Shown here piece after piece: positions 24,474-32,453 of a DNA stretch of 64,000 bases (position 1 is the stretch's first letter; every line of letters begins with the position of its first letter). The stretch comes from Candidatus Gastranaerophilales bacterium (GTDB lineage: Bacteria; Cyanobacteriota; Vampirovibrionia; Gastranaerophilales; Gastranaerophilaceae): contig CALUQN010000003.1 of NCBI GenBank assembly GCA_944322945.1, positions 62,001 to 126,000 on the forward strand, in the 5' to 3' direction. A program made the translations under genes and the position numbers. Under the pieces are notes generated by a model. It ran no database searches and had not been told where the DNA came from. It saw only the letters and a list, made by a program, of their open reading frames with translations.

Positions 24474-27413
24474 ATGGGTTTCACTGGTAGCAAAAAAAAT
24501 ACTTTAGCACAACAAGAAAACAGAATAAATGCACTGCAATATGAACAATCAACTTATGGTGCAACAAAACAAGTTGTATATGGCACAAATATGATTTGTG
24601 GCAATTTAATTGATAATACTGACTTTACAGCGATTGAACATAAATCAACTGTAAAAATGGGCAAGGGTGGTGCTTCACAAACTTCTGTAAGCTATACCTA
24701 TAAATCAAGGGTAATTATTGCTTTGTGTTTTGGCACGATCAACAGTATAAAGCAAGTTTTATTTGATGATGGTGTTTATAATTTAAACCAATTAAACCTG
24801 ACCTTTTTCAATGGTTCAGCCAATCAAAATGTTTGGGGTGAAATGCAGTCATTACACCCGGATCATGCATTAAGTTACAGAAATCTTGCTTATGTTGCTG
24901 GTTATATTGATTTAACTACTTCAGCAGGTGTGCCACAGTATAATTTTGAAGTTGCTGGTAAATGTATTGCAAACGGTTTGGATGCAAACCCTAAAGACGT
25001 TATTGTTGATATTTTAAGCAATTCAATTTATGGGGCAGGTTTTTCTTCAGATTATATTGACAATAACACATTTAACGAATTTTCAAAATATTGTATTGCG
25101 AATAATTTATTTCTTAGTCCTGTATATAATGCACAAGAAGAAGCACAAAGTGCATTAACAGACCTTGCTGAAATATGCAATTCAACTTTTGTTTGGACAC
25201 AGGGCAAGTTGAAAATTTTGCCGCTTGCTGATGAAGCTGTTACCGGTAACAATCAAACTTGGACACCTGATCTTACACCAATCTATGACCTTACTGAAGA
25301 TGATTTTCTTGACGATGATGAACCTGTAAAATGCACAAGAAGTGATCAGGCGGACATTTACAATTCAGTAAAAATTGAATACAAAAACAGGGCAAATGAA
25401 TATAATATTGAAGTAGTTGAAGCACAAGACCTTGCCAATATTGAGTTATACGGATTAAGGGCAGCCGATACAACAAAAGCCCATCAAATTTGTACAACAG
25501 ACATTGCACAGCGTACAGCACAGCTTGCATTGGAACGTGGCATTGCTGTGCGTAATACTTACACTTTCAAATTACCCCTGAAGTATATTCTTTTAGATCC
25601 AATGGATATTGTAACATTGACATATAAAAGAATGGGGCTTGATCGTGAACCTGTACGGATTATAAAAATAGAAGAAAATGACAACCAGCTTGAAATTGAA
25701 GCTGAAGAAATGGTTATTGGTTCAGCTTCACCAGCAAAAATTGAAACACAAGAAGCTGTTTCAATGTCTATTAATGCAAATCAGCAGGTTGGTAATGTCA
25801 ACCCTATTGTAATATTTGAACCACCTATGGAATTAACACAAAACACACTTGAAGTGTGGGTTGGTGTTTCTTCACCTCAAAACCTTTTTGGCGGTTGTGA
25901 AGTTTGGGTTTCTGATGATGATTCTACTTACAAATTGTTTGGAAGAATTGACACACAGATCAGGCAGGGCATATTAAAAAATGATTTGCTTGAAAGTTCA
26001 GAAAATCCTGACATGACACAAACAATTACTGTTGATATGAACATGAGTAATTCAGAATTGTTGAGCGGCACAAAAGAAGATGCTGACAGGCTGAACACGC
26101 TTTGTTATGTCGATGGTGAATTAATGGCATATCAAAATGCAGAACTTACTGACATTGGTATTTACAAGCTATCATATTTGAACAGGGGGGCATATTCTTC
26201 AGAAATCAAAGCACACTATAAAGATTCACAATTTGCAAGAATTGATGAAGATGTCTTTTTGAAAATTCCATTCTGTAAAGAAGATATTGGCAAAAAACTT
26301 GCAATTAAATGCCCCACATTTAATTCATTTGGGGCAGGTTTGCAGTCCATTGGCGATGTGTTGCCTTATTATTATACAATTCAAGGCACTGCATTGAAAC
26401 AAGCCCCTGAAAATGTAACCGGTTTAACAAGTTATTACAGTGATGGTTTCAATATCCTTACTTGGCAGCCTGTTGATGATACACGTTCAGTTGTTTATGA
26501 AATCAGAAAAGGTTCTTCATGGGGTAAAGGTCAATGTTTAGGTAGGATTGCCGGCAATACTTTCACAGCAAGAGGAAACGGAACGTATTTCATAAAAGCA
26601 TTTGTGCCTGATTATAATGTTTATTCTGCTGAAGCAACATCACTTGAAATTACAGGTGCAAGACTTGTTCAAAATGTTATTGAAATAATTGATGAACATG
26701 AGCTTGGTTATCCGGGTGAAAAAACAAAAAGCCTTTTCATTAACGAATATGGCATTTTGAGTTTATCAGGGCAAGGGCTTGTTTCTGAAATTCCAGTTGT
26801 TTCAGAAATTGAAAGTTTGCTGTTTTATGGCGGAATAATGCAAGAAGGCACATACACTTGTGAACAAACTGTTGACATTGGTGCTGCTGCAAAATGCTAT
26901 GTTTATATTGATTACAATTTTTTGGGTGAAAATCCTTTTGCAACAATAAGCAAAATTCCAAAAATTTCAGAAGTTGAACGGTTTATTGAAGATTTTGGGG
27001 CTTTCATTACTAATTCAAGAATTCAAATTTCTATTGCCGGAGATGATGAAGTTTTTGGAGAATGGCGGGATTTTGTAGCTGGTCAATACTATGGAAGAAA
27101 GTTCAAGTTCAGGGCAATTCTTTCAAGTTCTTCACCTAATGTTGTTACAAAACTTGAAAACTTCACTATTAATATTGATGTGCCGGATATTGTTGAAACT
27201 GGCAATTCTATATTAATACCGACAGAAGGCAAGCGTGTAGATTTTGAAAAGCATTTTCACGATACACCAAATTTGCAAGTTACAATTCTGAACAAAGCAC
27301 AAGGAGATGATGAATTTATCACCAATCTTGATGCAACAGGGTTTAACATTTGCCTTAAAAATGTCGATCAGCCAATTACAAAAACAATCAACTTTGTTGC
27401 ACAAGGGTATTAA
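24474..27413 (+). CDS. Tail tip host-specificity protein (megatron/J-like)
   Basis: 979 residues. The N-terminal part (NALQYEQSTYGATKQVVYGTN) and the central segment DADIYNSVKIEYKN-like region, with RTAQLALERGIAVRNTYTF and LLDPMDIVTLTYKRMGLD, match the phage tail_3/GTA gp15 family. Later parts are beta-rich modules, including FN3-like repeats around 700-790 (ENVTGLTSYYSDGFNILTW) and a C-terminal sandwich. It forms the central fibre or baseplate cone and carries the variable receptor-binding protein encoded next (inference from order). Confidence 0.88.
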   Translation: MGFTGSKKNTLAQQENRINALQYEQSTYGATKQVVYGTNMICGNLIDNTDFTAIEHKSTVKMGKGGASQTSVSYTYKSRVIIALCFGTINSIKQVLFDDGVYNLNQLNLTFFNGSANQNVWGEMQSLHPDHALSYRNLAYVAGYIDLTTSAGVPQYNFEVAGKCIANGLDANPKDVIVDILSNSIYGAGFSSDYIDNNTFNEFSKYCIANNLFLSPVYNAQEEAQSALTDLAEICNSTFVWTQGKLKILPLADEAVTGNNQTWTPDLTPIYDLTEDDFLDDDEPVKCTRSDQADIYNSVKIEYKNRANEYNIEVVEAQDLANIELYGLRAADTTKAHQICTTDIAQRTAQLALERGIAVRNTYTFKLPLKYILLDPMDIVTLTYKRMGLDREPVRIIKIEENDNQLEIEAEEMVIGSASPAKIETQEAVSMSINANQQVGNVNPIVIFEPPMELTQNTLEVWVGVSSPQNLFGGCEVWVSDDDSTYKLFGRIDTQIRQGILKNDLLESSENPDMTQTITVDMNMSNSELLSGTKEDADRLNTLCYVDGELMAYQNAELTDIGIYKLSYLNRGAYSSEIKAHYKDSQFARIDEDVFLKIPFCKEDIGKKLAIKCPTFNSFGAGLQSIGDVLPYYYTIQGTALKQAPENVTGLTSYYSDGFNILTWQPVDDTRSVVYEIRKGSSWGKGQCLGRIAGNTFTARGNGTYFIKAFVPDYNVYSAEATSLEITGARLVQNVIEIIDEHELGYPGEKTKSLFINEYGILSLSGQGLVSEIPVVSEIESLLFYGGIMQEGTYTCEQTVDIGAAAKCYVYIDYNFLGENPFATISKIPKISEVERFIEDFGAFITNSRIQISIAGDDEVFGEWRDFVAGQYYGRKFKFRAILSSSSPNVVTKLENFTINIDVPDIVETGNSILIPTEGKRVDFEKHFHDTPNLQVTILNKAQGDDEFITNLDATGFNICLKNVDQPITKTINFVAQGY

Positions 27414-27430
27414 GAAAGGAGAAAACAGGA

Positions 27431-28798
27431 ATGCAAAAAAGTATAAGCATTGCAGATGGCACTGGTGCTGAACTTCTTGAACAGCTAAACGGTGCATTTG
27501 AAACACTTGCAACTAATTTCACAGGTGGCACAGAACCACAGTTGACTTATGCCGGTATGGATTGGATGGATACCAGCGGCACAAATACAGTATGGAAAAG
27601 AAGAAGTGCAGACAATACAAGTTGGATTACAATGGGAACTTATGATGAAGATGGTTTTCACCCTTCAAACACTGTTTCTTCTGATGATTCTACTGTAACC
27701 AAAAAAGGCAATGTTTTTAATGGTGCAAATCAGCTTGTATTATTAAATTCTGAAGGTAAATTGCCCACACTGAATGGCAGTTTATTGACAAATTTGACAA
27801 TACCAACGAAAGCTGCAACAACACATTATTTGGAAGCAGGTTCTGACCATTCAAAAATATTAATAAAAGGCGGCACTTCTATTGAAGTAAGCACTTCTGA
27901 AGGCACAAAACTATTTCAAAATGTATCTGATACAGAATATAGTTTTACACAGCTTCTTGATGCTGGCACACCATTGCCGGGCAAAGATTATTCAATGTTT
28001 TTAGTTCTTGAAGATTCAGGAGATTTGGGGGTTAAGTTTTCATTAAACACAACAGCCCCTGAAGGTTATTCAATAAGCGATGTTTTAAGAATTGGCGGTT
28101 TCCACACAATGTGCTTGTCCATAACTTCAAGCAATGCCCCTTCTTCAACACATCCGGCAGTTGGATATAATTCAGGTGAAATAATTCCAAACAGTATTTG
28201 GGATAATTTACACCGTCCGAAATGTTCACCAAATGGAATGGCTTATTGTGATTTGCTTGATCTGTGGTGTGATATATACCCTCAAAGTGGTAAAGATGGG
28301 GCTGATACATCGGTCTATGGTGGCACAGCAGTTCATTCACGAGTTTGGGAAGATCATGCAAATGATATGCGGCTTGTTGGTAAAAGATTAATTTGGGATC
28401 ATGAATATTCAGTTCTTGCAGATGGTTCACCTGAAAAAGTTGCTGTAAAAGGGGCGGCACAACCAAACCCGGACACAACAGGCGGACACATGGCAACAAA
28501 TAATAAATATATGATAAGCAAATATTTTTTGTGGGAGATGGCTGGTTTAAGATGGTGCTGGCTTAACAATGTTTCAGCTAATGGCGGCAGTAATTGGAGT
28601 AACGCACAAGGGCTTTCAGGTGCTAAAGGGCAACTTTATGGGGCTTCTTATGCCTTGCTTGCTGGTGGTGGTTGGGCTAATTCCTCGTATTGCGGCTCTC
28701 GTTCTCGTCATGGTAATGTTTCTCGTGGTACGGTCGGTGCGCCTGACGGCGGTCGGGGCGTGTGTGAGCCGTTGAATGCTCGTGTAATCGTTGCTTGA
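27431..28798 (+). CDS. DGR target: tail fibre/receptor-binding protein with variable C-type-lectin-like end
   Basis: 455 residues from the ATG at 27431 with AAAGGAG upstream. Residues 1-60 are an attachment region with a DGTGAELLEQLNGAF start. The C-terminal 200 residues look like the C-type-lectin/FGE-like fold of DGR targets (GKRLIWDHEYSVLADG, FLWEMAGLRWCWLNN, LAGGGWANSSYCGSRSR, RGVC). The variable repeat covers codons of residues 408-446. Compared with the template, eight residues differ: seven template Asn codons now read Gly414, Ala416, His427, Val430, Gly436, Pro438, Asp439, and Ser441 now reads Gly. The framework Cys, Trp and Arg codons have no A at coding positions and are unchanged. 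Confidence 0.93.
   Translation: MQKSISIADGTGAELLEQLNGAFETLATNFTGGTEPQLTYAGMDWMDTSGTNTVWKRRSADNTSWITMGTYDEDGFHPSNTVSSDDSTVTKKGNVFNGANQLVLLNSEGKLPTLNGSLLTNLTIPTKAATTHYLEAGSDHSKILIKGGTSIEVSTSEGTKLFQNVSDTEYSFTQLLDAGTPLPGKDYSMFLVLEDSGDLGVKFSLNTTAPEGYSISDVLRIGGFHTMCLSITSSNAPSSTHPAVGYNSGEIIPNSIWDNLHRPKCSPNGMAYCDLLDLWCDIYPQSGKDGADTSVYGGTAVHSRVWEDHANDMRLVGKRLIWDHEYSVLADGSPEKVAVKGAAQPNPDTTGGHMATNNKYMISKYFLWEMAGLRWCWLNNVSANGGSNWSNAQGLSGAKGQLYGASYALLAGGGWANSSYCGSRSRHGNVSRGTVGAPDGGRGVCEPLNARVIVA
28651..28767 (+). repeat. DGR variable repeat (VR)
   Basis: 117 bases at the 3' end of the tail protein gene, matching the template at 28835-28951 without gaps. There are 14 differences and all fall where the template has A; 14 of the 23 template adenines are changed (8 to G, 5 to C, 1 to T) and none of the 94 other positions is. 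The GC-rich end CGGGGCGTGTGTGA is identical in both, as expected for the initiation-of-mutagenic-homology end. Confidence 0.95.
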
Positions 28799-28834
28799 TA
28801 AATCGGTCGCAAAATTTTTGGGTGGCTGGTCTAT

Positions 28835-28951
28835 TGCCTTGCTTGCTGGTGGTAATTGGAATAATTCATCGTATTGCGGCTCTCGTTCTCGTAATGGTAA
28901 TAATTCTCGTGGTACGGTCAATGCGAATAACGGCAGTCGGGGCGTGTGTGA
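28835..28951 (+). repeat. DGR template repeat (TR)
   Basis: Begins 36 bases after the stop of the target gene, same strand, offset 184 bases from VR. It is rich in AAT/AAC triplets in the target frame, which by A-to-N changes can give 15 or more amino acids and never a stop. It lies in a non-coding region; the open frame across it is a by-product of similarity to VR. It is transcribed as RNA and copied with errors at A by the reverse transcriptase encoded downstream (DGR mechanism, established). Confidence 0.95.
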
Positions 28952-29108
28952 TATAGGAAAAGTTTTTTGTGAGAAACTCCCTAGCTGGATCGGTTCACCT
29001 TGTCAATATCTCGTAAGAGTGCGGCAAAACACACAACGGAGTAAAAGCCTTTGTTAGTAGCGTAAGCGAAAGCAAGGGCTTTTTTCAGTACAAAAAAGAA
29101 ATGAAGAT
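28952..29108 (+). ncRNA. TR-to-RT spacer, probable structured part of the DGR RNA
   Basis: 157 bases without a gene. In the Bordetella phage DGR a spacer of about 140 bases between TR and RT is needed for cDNA priming (established). Here the spacer ends with a hairpin: 29043-29053 pairs with 29073-29083 over 11 bp with one wobble, its loop contains GC-GTAA-GC (a GNRA-like tetraloop), and a T run follows at 29080-29085. It could be a terminator, a structural part of the DGR RNA, or both. Confidence 0.6.
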
Positions 29109-30146
29109 ATGGTTAAGAAGTATAAGAATTTATGGCAGCAAATTGTTGATGATAACAATATTGCGTGGGCTTATCAAAAAGCCAAAAAGGGTAAAAGCAA
29201 ATATAATGCAGTGCGTTATATAGAAGATCACAAAGAAGAATGTTTGAAAGAGGTGAAAAGACTTCTTGTTGAACAAAAATTCACAACAGGTGCTTACAAA
29301 GAAAAAACGATAAAAGAACCCAAAGAACGGTTGATTTATGTATTGCCTTTTTATCCTGACAGAATAGTACAACATGCAATAATTAATGTTTTAGAACCCA
29401 TTTTTGTGAAGATGTTTATTAAAGACACCTATGCTTGCATCGAAAACAGGGGCATTCATAAGGGTTCTTTACGAATAATGGAATTTGTCCGAAAAAACAA
29501 ATATTGCTTAAAAATGGACATACGGAAGTTTTACCCTTCAATAAATCACAATATATTAATGCGAATTATTGAAAGAAAAATTGGTGATAAGCAACTTTTA
29601 AGAGTTTTAGAAGATATAGTGCGGTCAATACCGGGTGAAAAGAATGTGCCTATTGGTAACTTAACATCACAATGGTTTGGCAATTTGTATATGAATGAAC
29701 TGGATAAATTCATAAAGCACGAATTAAAAGTGAAATGTTATTTACGTTATTGTGATGATTTTGCACTATTTTCAAACGATAAAAAGCAGCTTAATGAAGC
29801 AAAACACCAAATAATAAAATTTCTTGATGAAGAATTAAAACTGACATTAAGCAAATGTGATTTATTTCAGACATCACAGGGTGTTGATTTCTTAGGGTAC
29901 AGACATTTTAAACATTACATTCTTATAAGAAAAAGCACTGTTAAAAGAGTTAAAAAACGACTTGTAAAAGTGAAAAAGGCTTATTTGGCAGGAAAGATGC
30001 CGCATGATAGATTCAGGTCTGTCATTGCATCAACTATTGGTTGGTTTAAGTGGGCAAATTCTCATAATTTAAGCCTTAGTTTGCAACTTGAAGAATTAAA
30101 GGAGATGGCAAAAGATGACAAACGCAACAACAAACAAGCCGCATAG
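29109..30146 (+). CDS. DGR reverse transcriptase
   Basis: 345 residues from the ATG at 29109. RT motifs in order: RLIYVLPFYPDRIVQHAI (75-91), motif A CLKMDIRKFYPS with Asp137, motif B IGNLTSQWF (182-190), the I/L-GxxxSQ form that marks DGR enzymes rather than group II introns (QG) or retrons, motif C YCDD at 214-217, and GVDFLGY at 258-264. There is no maturase, endonuclease or protease domain. It copies the template RNA with random bases opposite A, and the cDNA replaces the variable repeat. The ribosome site is weak. It overlaps the next gene by 32 bases. Confidence 0.95.
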   Translation: MVKKYKNLWQQIVDDNNIAWAYQKAKKGKSKYNAVRYIEDHKEECLKEVKRLLVEQKFTTGAYKEKTIKEPKERLIYVLPFYPDRIVQHAIINVLEPIFVKMFIKDTYACIENRGIHKGSLRIMEFVRKNKYCLKMDIRKFYPSINHNILMRIIERKIGDKQLLRVLEDIVRSIPGEKNVPIGNLTSQWFGNLYMNELDKFIKHELKVKCYLRYCDDFALFSNDKKQLNEAKHQIIKFLDEELKLTLSKCDLFQTSQGVDFLGYRHFKHYILIRKSTVKRVKKRLVKVKKAYLAGKMPHDRFRSVIASTIGWFKWANSHNLSLSLQLEELKEMAKDDKRNNKQAA

Positions 30147-30435
30147 ATTTTCAGAATTTGCGGTTATCAGAACAAAACTTGAAGGTGAAAGAGTTCAAAA
30201 CATTTCAGAAATTTTGAACAAAGAATTGATTTTTACAGGCTTCACTGTAAACAAAAGCAAAGTAAAAAATTGTGATAGGTATATCACAATTCAATTCAGA
30301 GAAGATGAAAACAGTCCATTAAGGGTGGCATTTACAGCTTCAACGGTCTTGATAGATCAATTTATTGCTTATGAAAACCAGTTGCCTTTTATTGCAACGA
30401 TTAAAAAAGTAAACAGATATATGACATTGACATAA
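30115..30435 (+). CDS. Small protein overlapping the DGR RT; possible accessory
   Basis: 106 residues. The ATG at 30115 follows AAAGGAG at about 30099 and lies 32 bases inside the RT gene, so translation is probably coupled. It is basic at the N-terminus and beta-rich (YITIQFRED, LRVAFTASTVLI, FIATIKKVNRYMTLT). The known DGR accessory protein Avd is an all-helical bundle, so this is not an obvious Avd; it looks more like a small beta-barrel, such as a nucleic-acid-binding protein (inference from pattern only). Confidence 0.6.
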   Translation: MTNATTNKPHRFSEFAVIRTKLEGERVQNISEILNKELIFTGFTVNKSKVKNCDRYITIQFREDENSPLRVAFTASTVLIDQFIAYENQLPFIATIKKVNRYMTLT

Positions 30436-30454
30436 AAAGGAAGGAGAAAACACA

Positions 30455-30736
30455 ATGGCATTAAGTTTAAACACAAAGCAGGATTATCTTAATTATTTAA
30501 CAGTTAATCCTGAAGAAACAAAAAAAGCCCTTCAACTGCTTCTTGATACAAGATTTATTTGGCAAACAACAGCCATATTGGCAGCCAATGCAACAGGTGT
30601 TAATGATAGCACACATAGGGTTATTGGTGAAGAACCTGAAAGAATGCAGCAAGAATGGGTTGAAGATCCAAATGCAAAAATTTTCAGGTTAGGTTTTACA
30701 GTTACAGAAGTAGAGGGGTTAATAGAAAATGCTTAA
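30455..30736 (+). CDS. Hypothetical tail-region protein
   Basis: 93 residues from the ATG at 30455 with GGAAGGAG upstream. Mostly helical at the start (TKQDYLNYLTVNPEETKKALQLLLD), beta at the end. No family recognised. Its stop overlaps the next gene by 8 bases, and together with that gene it may encode tail-fibre accessory or chaperone proteins (position only). Confidence 0.6.
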   Translation: MALSLNTKQDYLNYLTVNPEETKKALQLLLDTRFIWQTTAILAANATGVNDSTHRVIGEEPERMQQEWVEDPNAKIFRLGFTVTEVEGLIENA

Positions 30737-31229
30737 ATTAAGATATGATGCTGAAACAGGTGAAGTTGGTGCTGCATATCCTTCAACATTTGAAGTGCCT
30801 GAACCTTACATTGAAATTACTGAAGAAGAACACAGCACAATTAAAAATGATACTGAAAATGTTTATTTTGTTACTGAAGAAGGTGAATTTGAAACAAAAA
30901 ACCGCTTGGTGGTTGAAGCTGAAAAGGCTTTCAAAACAGATTTCTTTGAAACTTCGGTTGGATATATAAGATATTATCCTACATTTAAAGATGGCAGCAA
31001 AAAAGATTTTGTGGGCAACTGTTTGCCAAATTATGCAGTACAAGTTCAATTAATGGGTAAATTACCGGCAAATAGCTTCTTGTATTATGATGAACCTGAT
31101 TTTTCACAGCCAATTACTGAAGAATATTTGCTTTCATTGCAGCATGGCAACCCTGAAATGTCTGCTGCTGAATTTATGACATTCTTTACTGAATGCGGTG
31201 AAGCCTACAAAAAAGCCTTCACTGGCTAA
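30729..31229 (+). CDS. Hypothetical tail-fibre accessory-like protein
   Basis: 166 residues, overlapping the previous gene. Acidic; starts LKLRYDAETGEVGAAYPSTF, with a central YIRYYPTFKDGSKKDF and a helical C-terminus. The DAETGEV start and location behind a tail fibre gene recall fibre assembly or cap proteins, but I cannot assign a family. Confidence 0.6.
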   Translation: MLKLRYDAETGEVGAAYPSTFEVPEPYIEITEEEHSTIKNDTENVYFVTEEGEFETKNRLVVEAEKAFKTDFFETSVGYIRYYPTFKDGSKKDFVGNCLPNYAVQVQLMGKLPANSFLYYDEPDFSQPITEEYLLSLQHGNPEMSAAEFMTFFTECGEAYKKAFTG

Positions 31230-31232
31230 ATG

Positions 31233-31246
31233 TTTACACGTGTAAA
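31233..31246. promoter_or_regulatory. Perfect palindrome TTTACACGTGTAAA, possible operator
   Basis: A 14-bp perfect palindrome directly before the AAGGAG of a small exported-protein gene and just after the stop of the tail accessory gene. It is of the size and symmetry bound by dimeric repressors. No clear -35/-10 pair is visible around it. Confidence 0.45.
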
Positions 31247-31266
31247 AATTATAAGGAGAATTTAAA

Positions 31267-31512
31267 ATGAAAAAATTAGCAATTTTATTGGCATTATTAT
31301 TGTTTTGTGGTGAAAGTGTTTTTGCTGCTGAAACTGCTTCAATTACACCTGAACAAATATCTAATGACAATAGGGCAGTTGTTTCAATTCAAAAACAACC
31401 TGCAACAGAAAACACACAAAAACAAGAAATAAAGAAAAACTGGTTTTGTATCATTATTCAGGTCAATGGAAAAATTAACGATTTTAATACTACCGTATCA
31501 AACAAGCAGTAA
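31267..31512 (+). CDS. Small exported protein, possible moron
   Basis: 81 residues from the ATG at 31267 with AAGGAG upstream. It has a clear signal peptide: KK, a Leu/Ala core, and a likely cut after VFA (residue 20). The mature part of about 60 residues is polar and ends with NWFCIIIQVNGKIN, a short hydrophobic stretch. With its own palindrome in front and a strong terminator behind, it looks like an independent unit carried by the prophage, possibly expressed in the lysogen (inference). A spanin-like lysis role is an alternative. Confidence 0.65.
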   Translation: MKKLAILLALLLFCGESVFAAETASITPEQISNDNRAVVSIQKQPATENTQKQEIKKNWFCIIIQVNGKINDFNTTVSNKQ

Positions 31513-31545
31513 AGGCATTGTTTTTTACATAAGATTTAGAATTTA

Positions 31546-31576
31546 AACCGGGCAATTTAATTTGCCCGGTTGTATT
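31546..31576 (+). terminator. Rho-independent terminator
   Basis: A perfect 10-bp stem (AACCGGGCAA / TTGCCCGGTT) with a 6-base loop, followed by TGTATTTT. Separates the exported-protein gene from the DUF1353/lysis genes. Confidence 0.85.
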
Positions 31577-31603
31577 TTACACAACAAAAAAGAGGGTTAA
31601 ACA

Positions 31604-32134
31604 ATGAAATTTTGGTGGCAAAAAGAAAAAATTCTTGGTGTTAAGTGGCTGATTGAACCCGATATTGACACAAGACAAATTCAAGACGGTGATGAAAATA
31701 CCGTTATTACAGATAAAACAGGCAAAAGAACAACATTATTAAAAGATAAAATAAAATATCCTTTTATTTCAAAAATTCCTTGTTCTTTGTTGATTCAAAC
31801 AACCGTTAAAGACATTCAAATTGATATTGAAGAAAACTATGTTTACAACGGTTCTGACATACCAGCCGGACTTGAATTTTTTGTTGGTTCAAAAGAGGAT
31901 ATTAGATTTTTAAAAGGTGCATTGCCGCATGATTATGTTCTTGAACACAAAGAAAAATTCAAGCCTATATTTGGAGAAAATATTTCTAATGCTGAATACA
32001 GAAGGCTAACTTCATTAATGTATCGTGAATCTATCAAAGACACTGGAACAGGAACAATAAAAGCCAATATAATGAGTTGGTTTGTAGATGTCTTTCAGGC
32101 AACAGTAAACAGAAAGGCATGGTGTATGAAATGA
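31604..32134 (+). CDS. DUF1353 family phage protein
   Basis: 176 residues from the ATG at 31604. The family signature is visible: ENYVYNGSDIPAGLEFFVG, then KGALPHDYVLEHKE and YRRLTSLMYRESIKDTG. DUF1353 proteins are common in phage tail-end/lysis regions and have no proven activity. The stop overlaps the next start (ATGA). Confidence 0.8.
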   Translation: MKFWWQKEKILGVKWLIEPDIDTRQIQDGDENTVITDKTGKRTTLLKDKIKYPFISKIPCSLLIQTTVKDIQIDIEENYVYNGSDIPAGLEFFVGSKEDIRFLKGALPHDYVLEHKEKFKPIFGENISNAEYRRLTSLMYRESIKDTGTGTIKANIMSWFVDVFQATVNRKAWCMK

Positions 32135-32439
32135 GTATATTAGGCACTGTATTTGGATTTATAACCGGCGGCGGCATTGGTTGGTTTACAGTAAAAACTG
32201 CAATTAAAGCAGCTATCAAAGAAGCAATAAAAGAAGATTTAACCAAAATAGAAACTTCTATTGAAGAATTAAAAAAGGCTTCAGAAGCAGAGGATGCAAA
32301 ACTACACCATAGAATTGATGAAGTAAGAAGTGAATATGTTACTTGTGATTACTGCAAAACTCAAAATGACAATACAAACAGACTGCTTTCATCAATAGAT
32401 CATAAACTTGATATGCTGCTTGACCACAACATGAAGTAA
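32131..32439 (+). CDS. Candidate holin or lysis membrane protein
   Basis: 102 residues from the ATG at 32131; longer starts at 32077 and 32119 overlap the DUF1353 gene. Residues 2-22 (SILGTVFGFITGGGIGWFTV) form one membrane segment with small residues. A charged coiled-coil part follows, ending with a CxxC (TCDYCKTQND). One segment, small size and the endolysin gene 14 bases downstream fit a class III-like holin or a phage 'hemolysin XhlA'-type protein (inference). Confidence 0.6.
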   Translation: MSILGTVFGFITGGGIGWFTVKTAIKAAIKEAIKEDLTKIETSIEELKKASEAEDAKLHHRIDEVRSEYVTCDYCKTQNDNTNRLLSSIDHKLDMLLDHNMK

Positions 32440-32453
32440 TAAGGAAAGAAAAA

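Noticed and set aside
28621-28650. Extension of VR/TR similarity upstream
   Set aside because: Aligned at the same offset, the 30 bases before 28651 match only about as well as chance and differ at non-A positions.
28791-29057. An 88-codon open frame across the template repeat
   Set aside because: It looks protein-like only because the TR mirrors the coding VR; it has no ribosome site and runs on through the spacer hairpin.
29109-30146. Group II intron or retron reverse transcriptase
   Set aside because: Motif B is GNLTSQ, there is no maturase or endonuclease domain and no msr/msd structure, and a TR/VR pair lies upstream.
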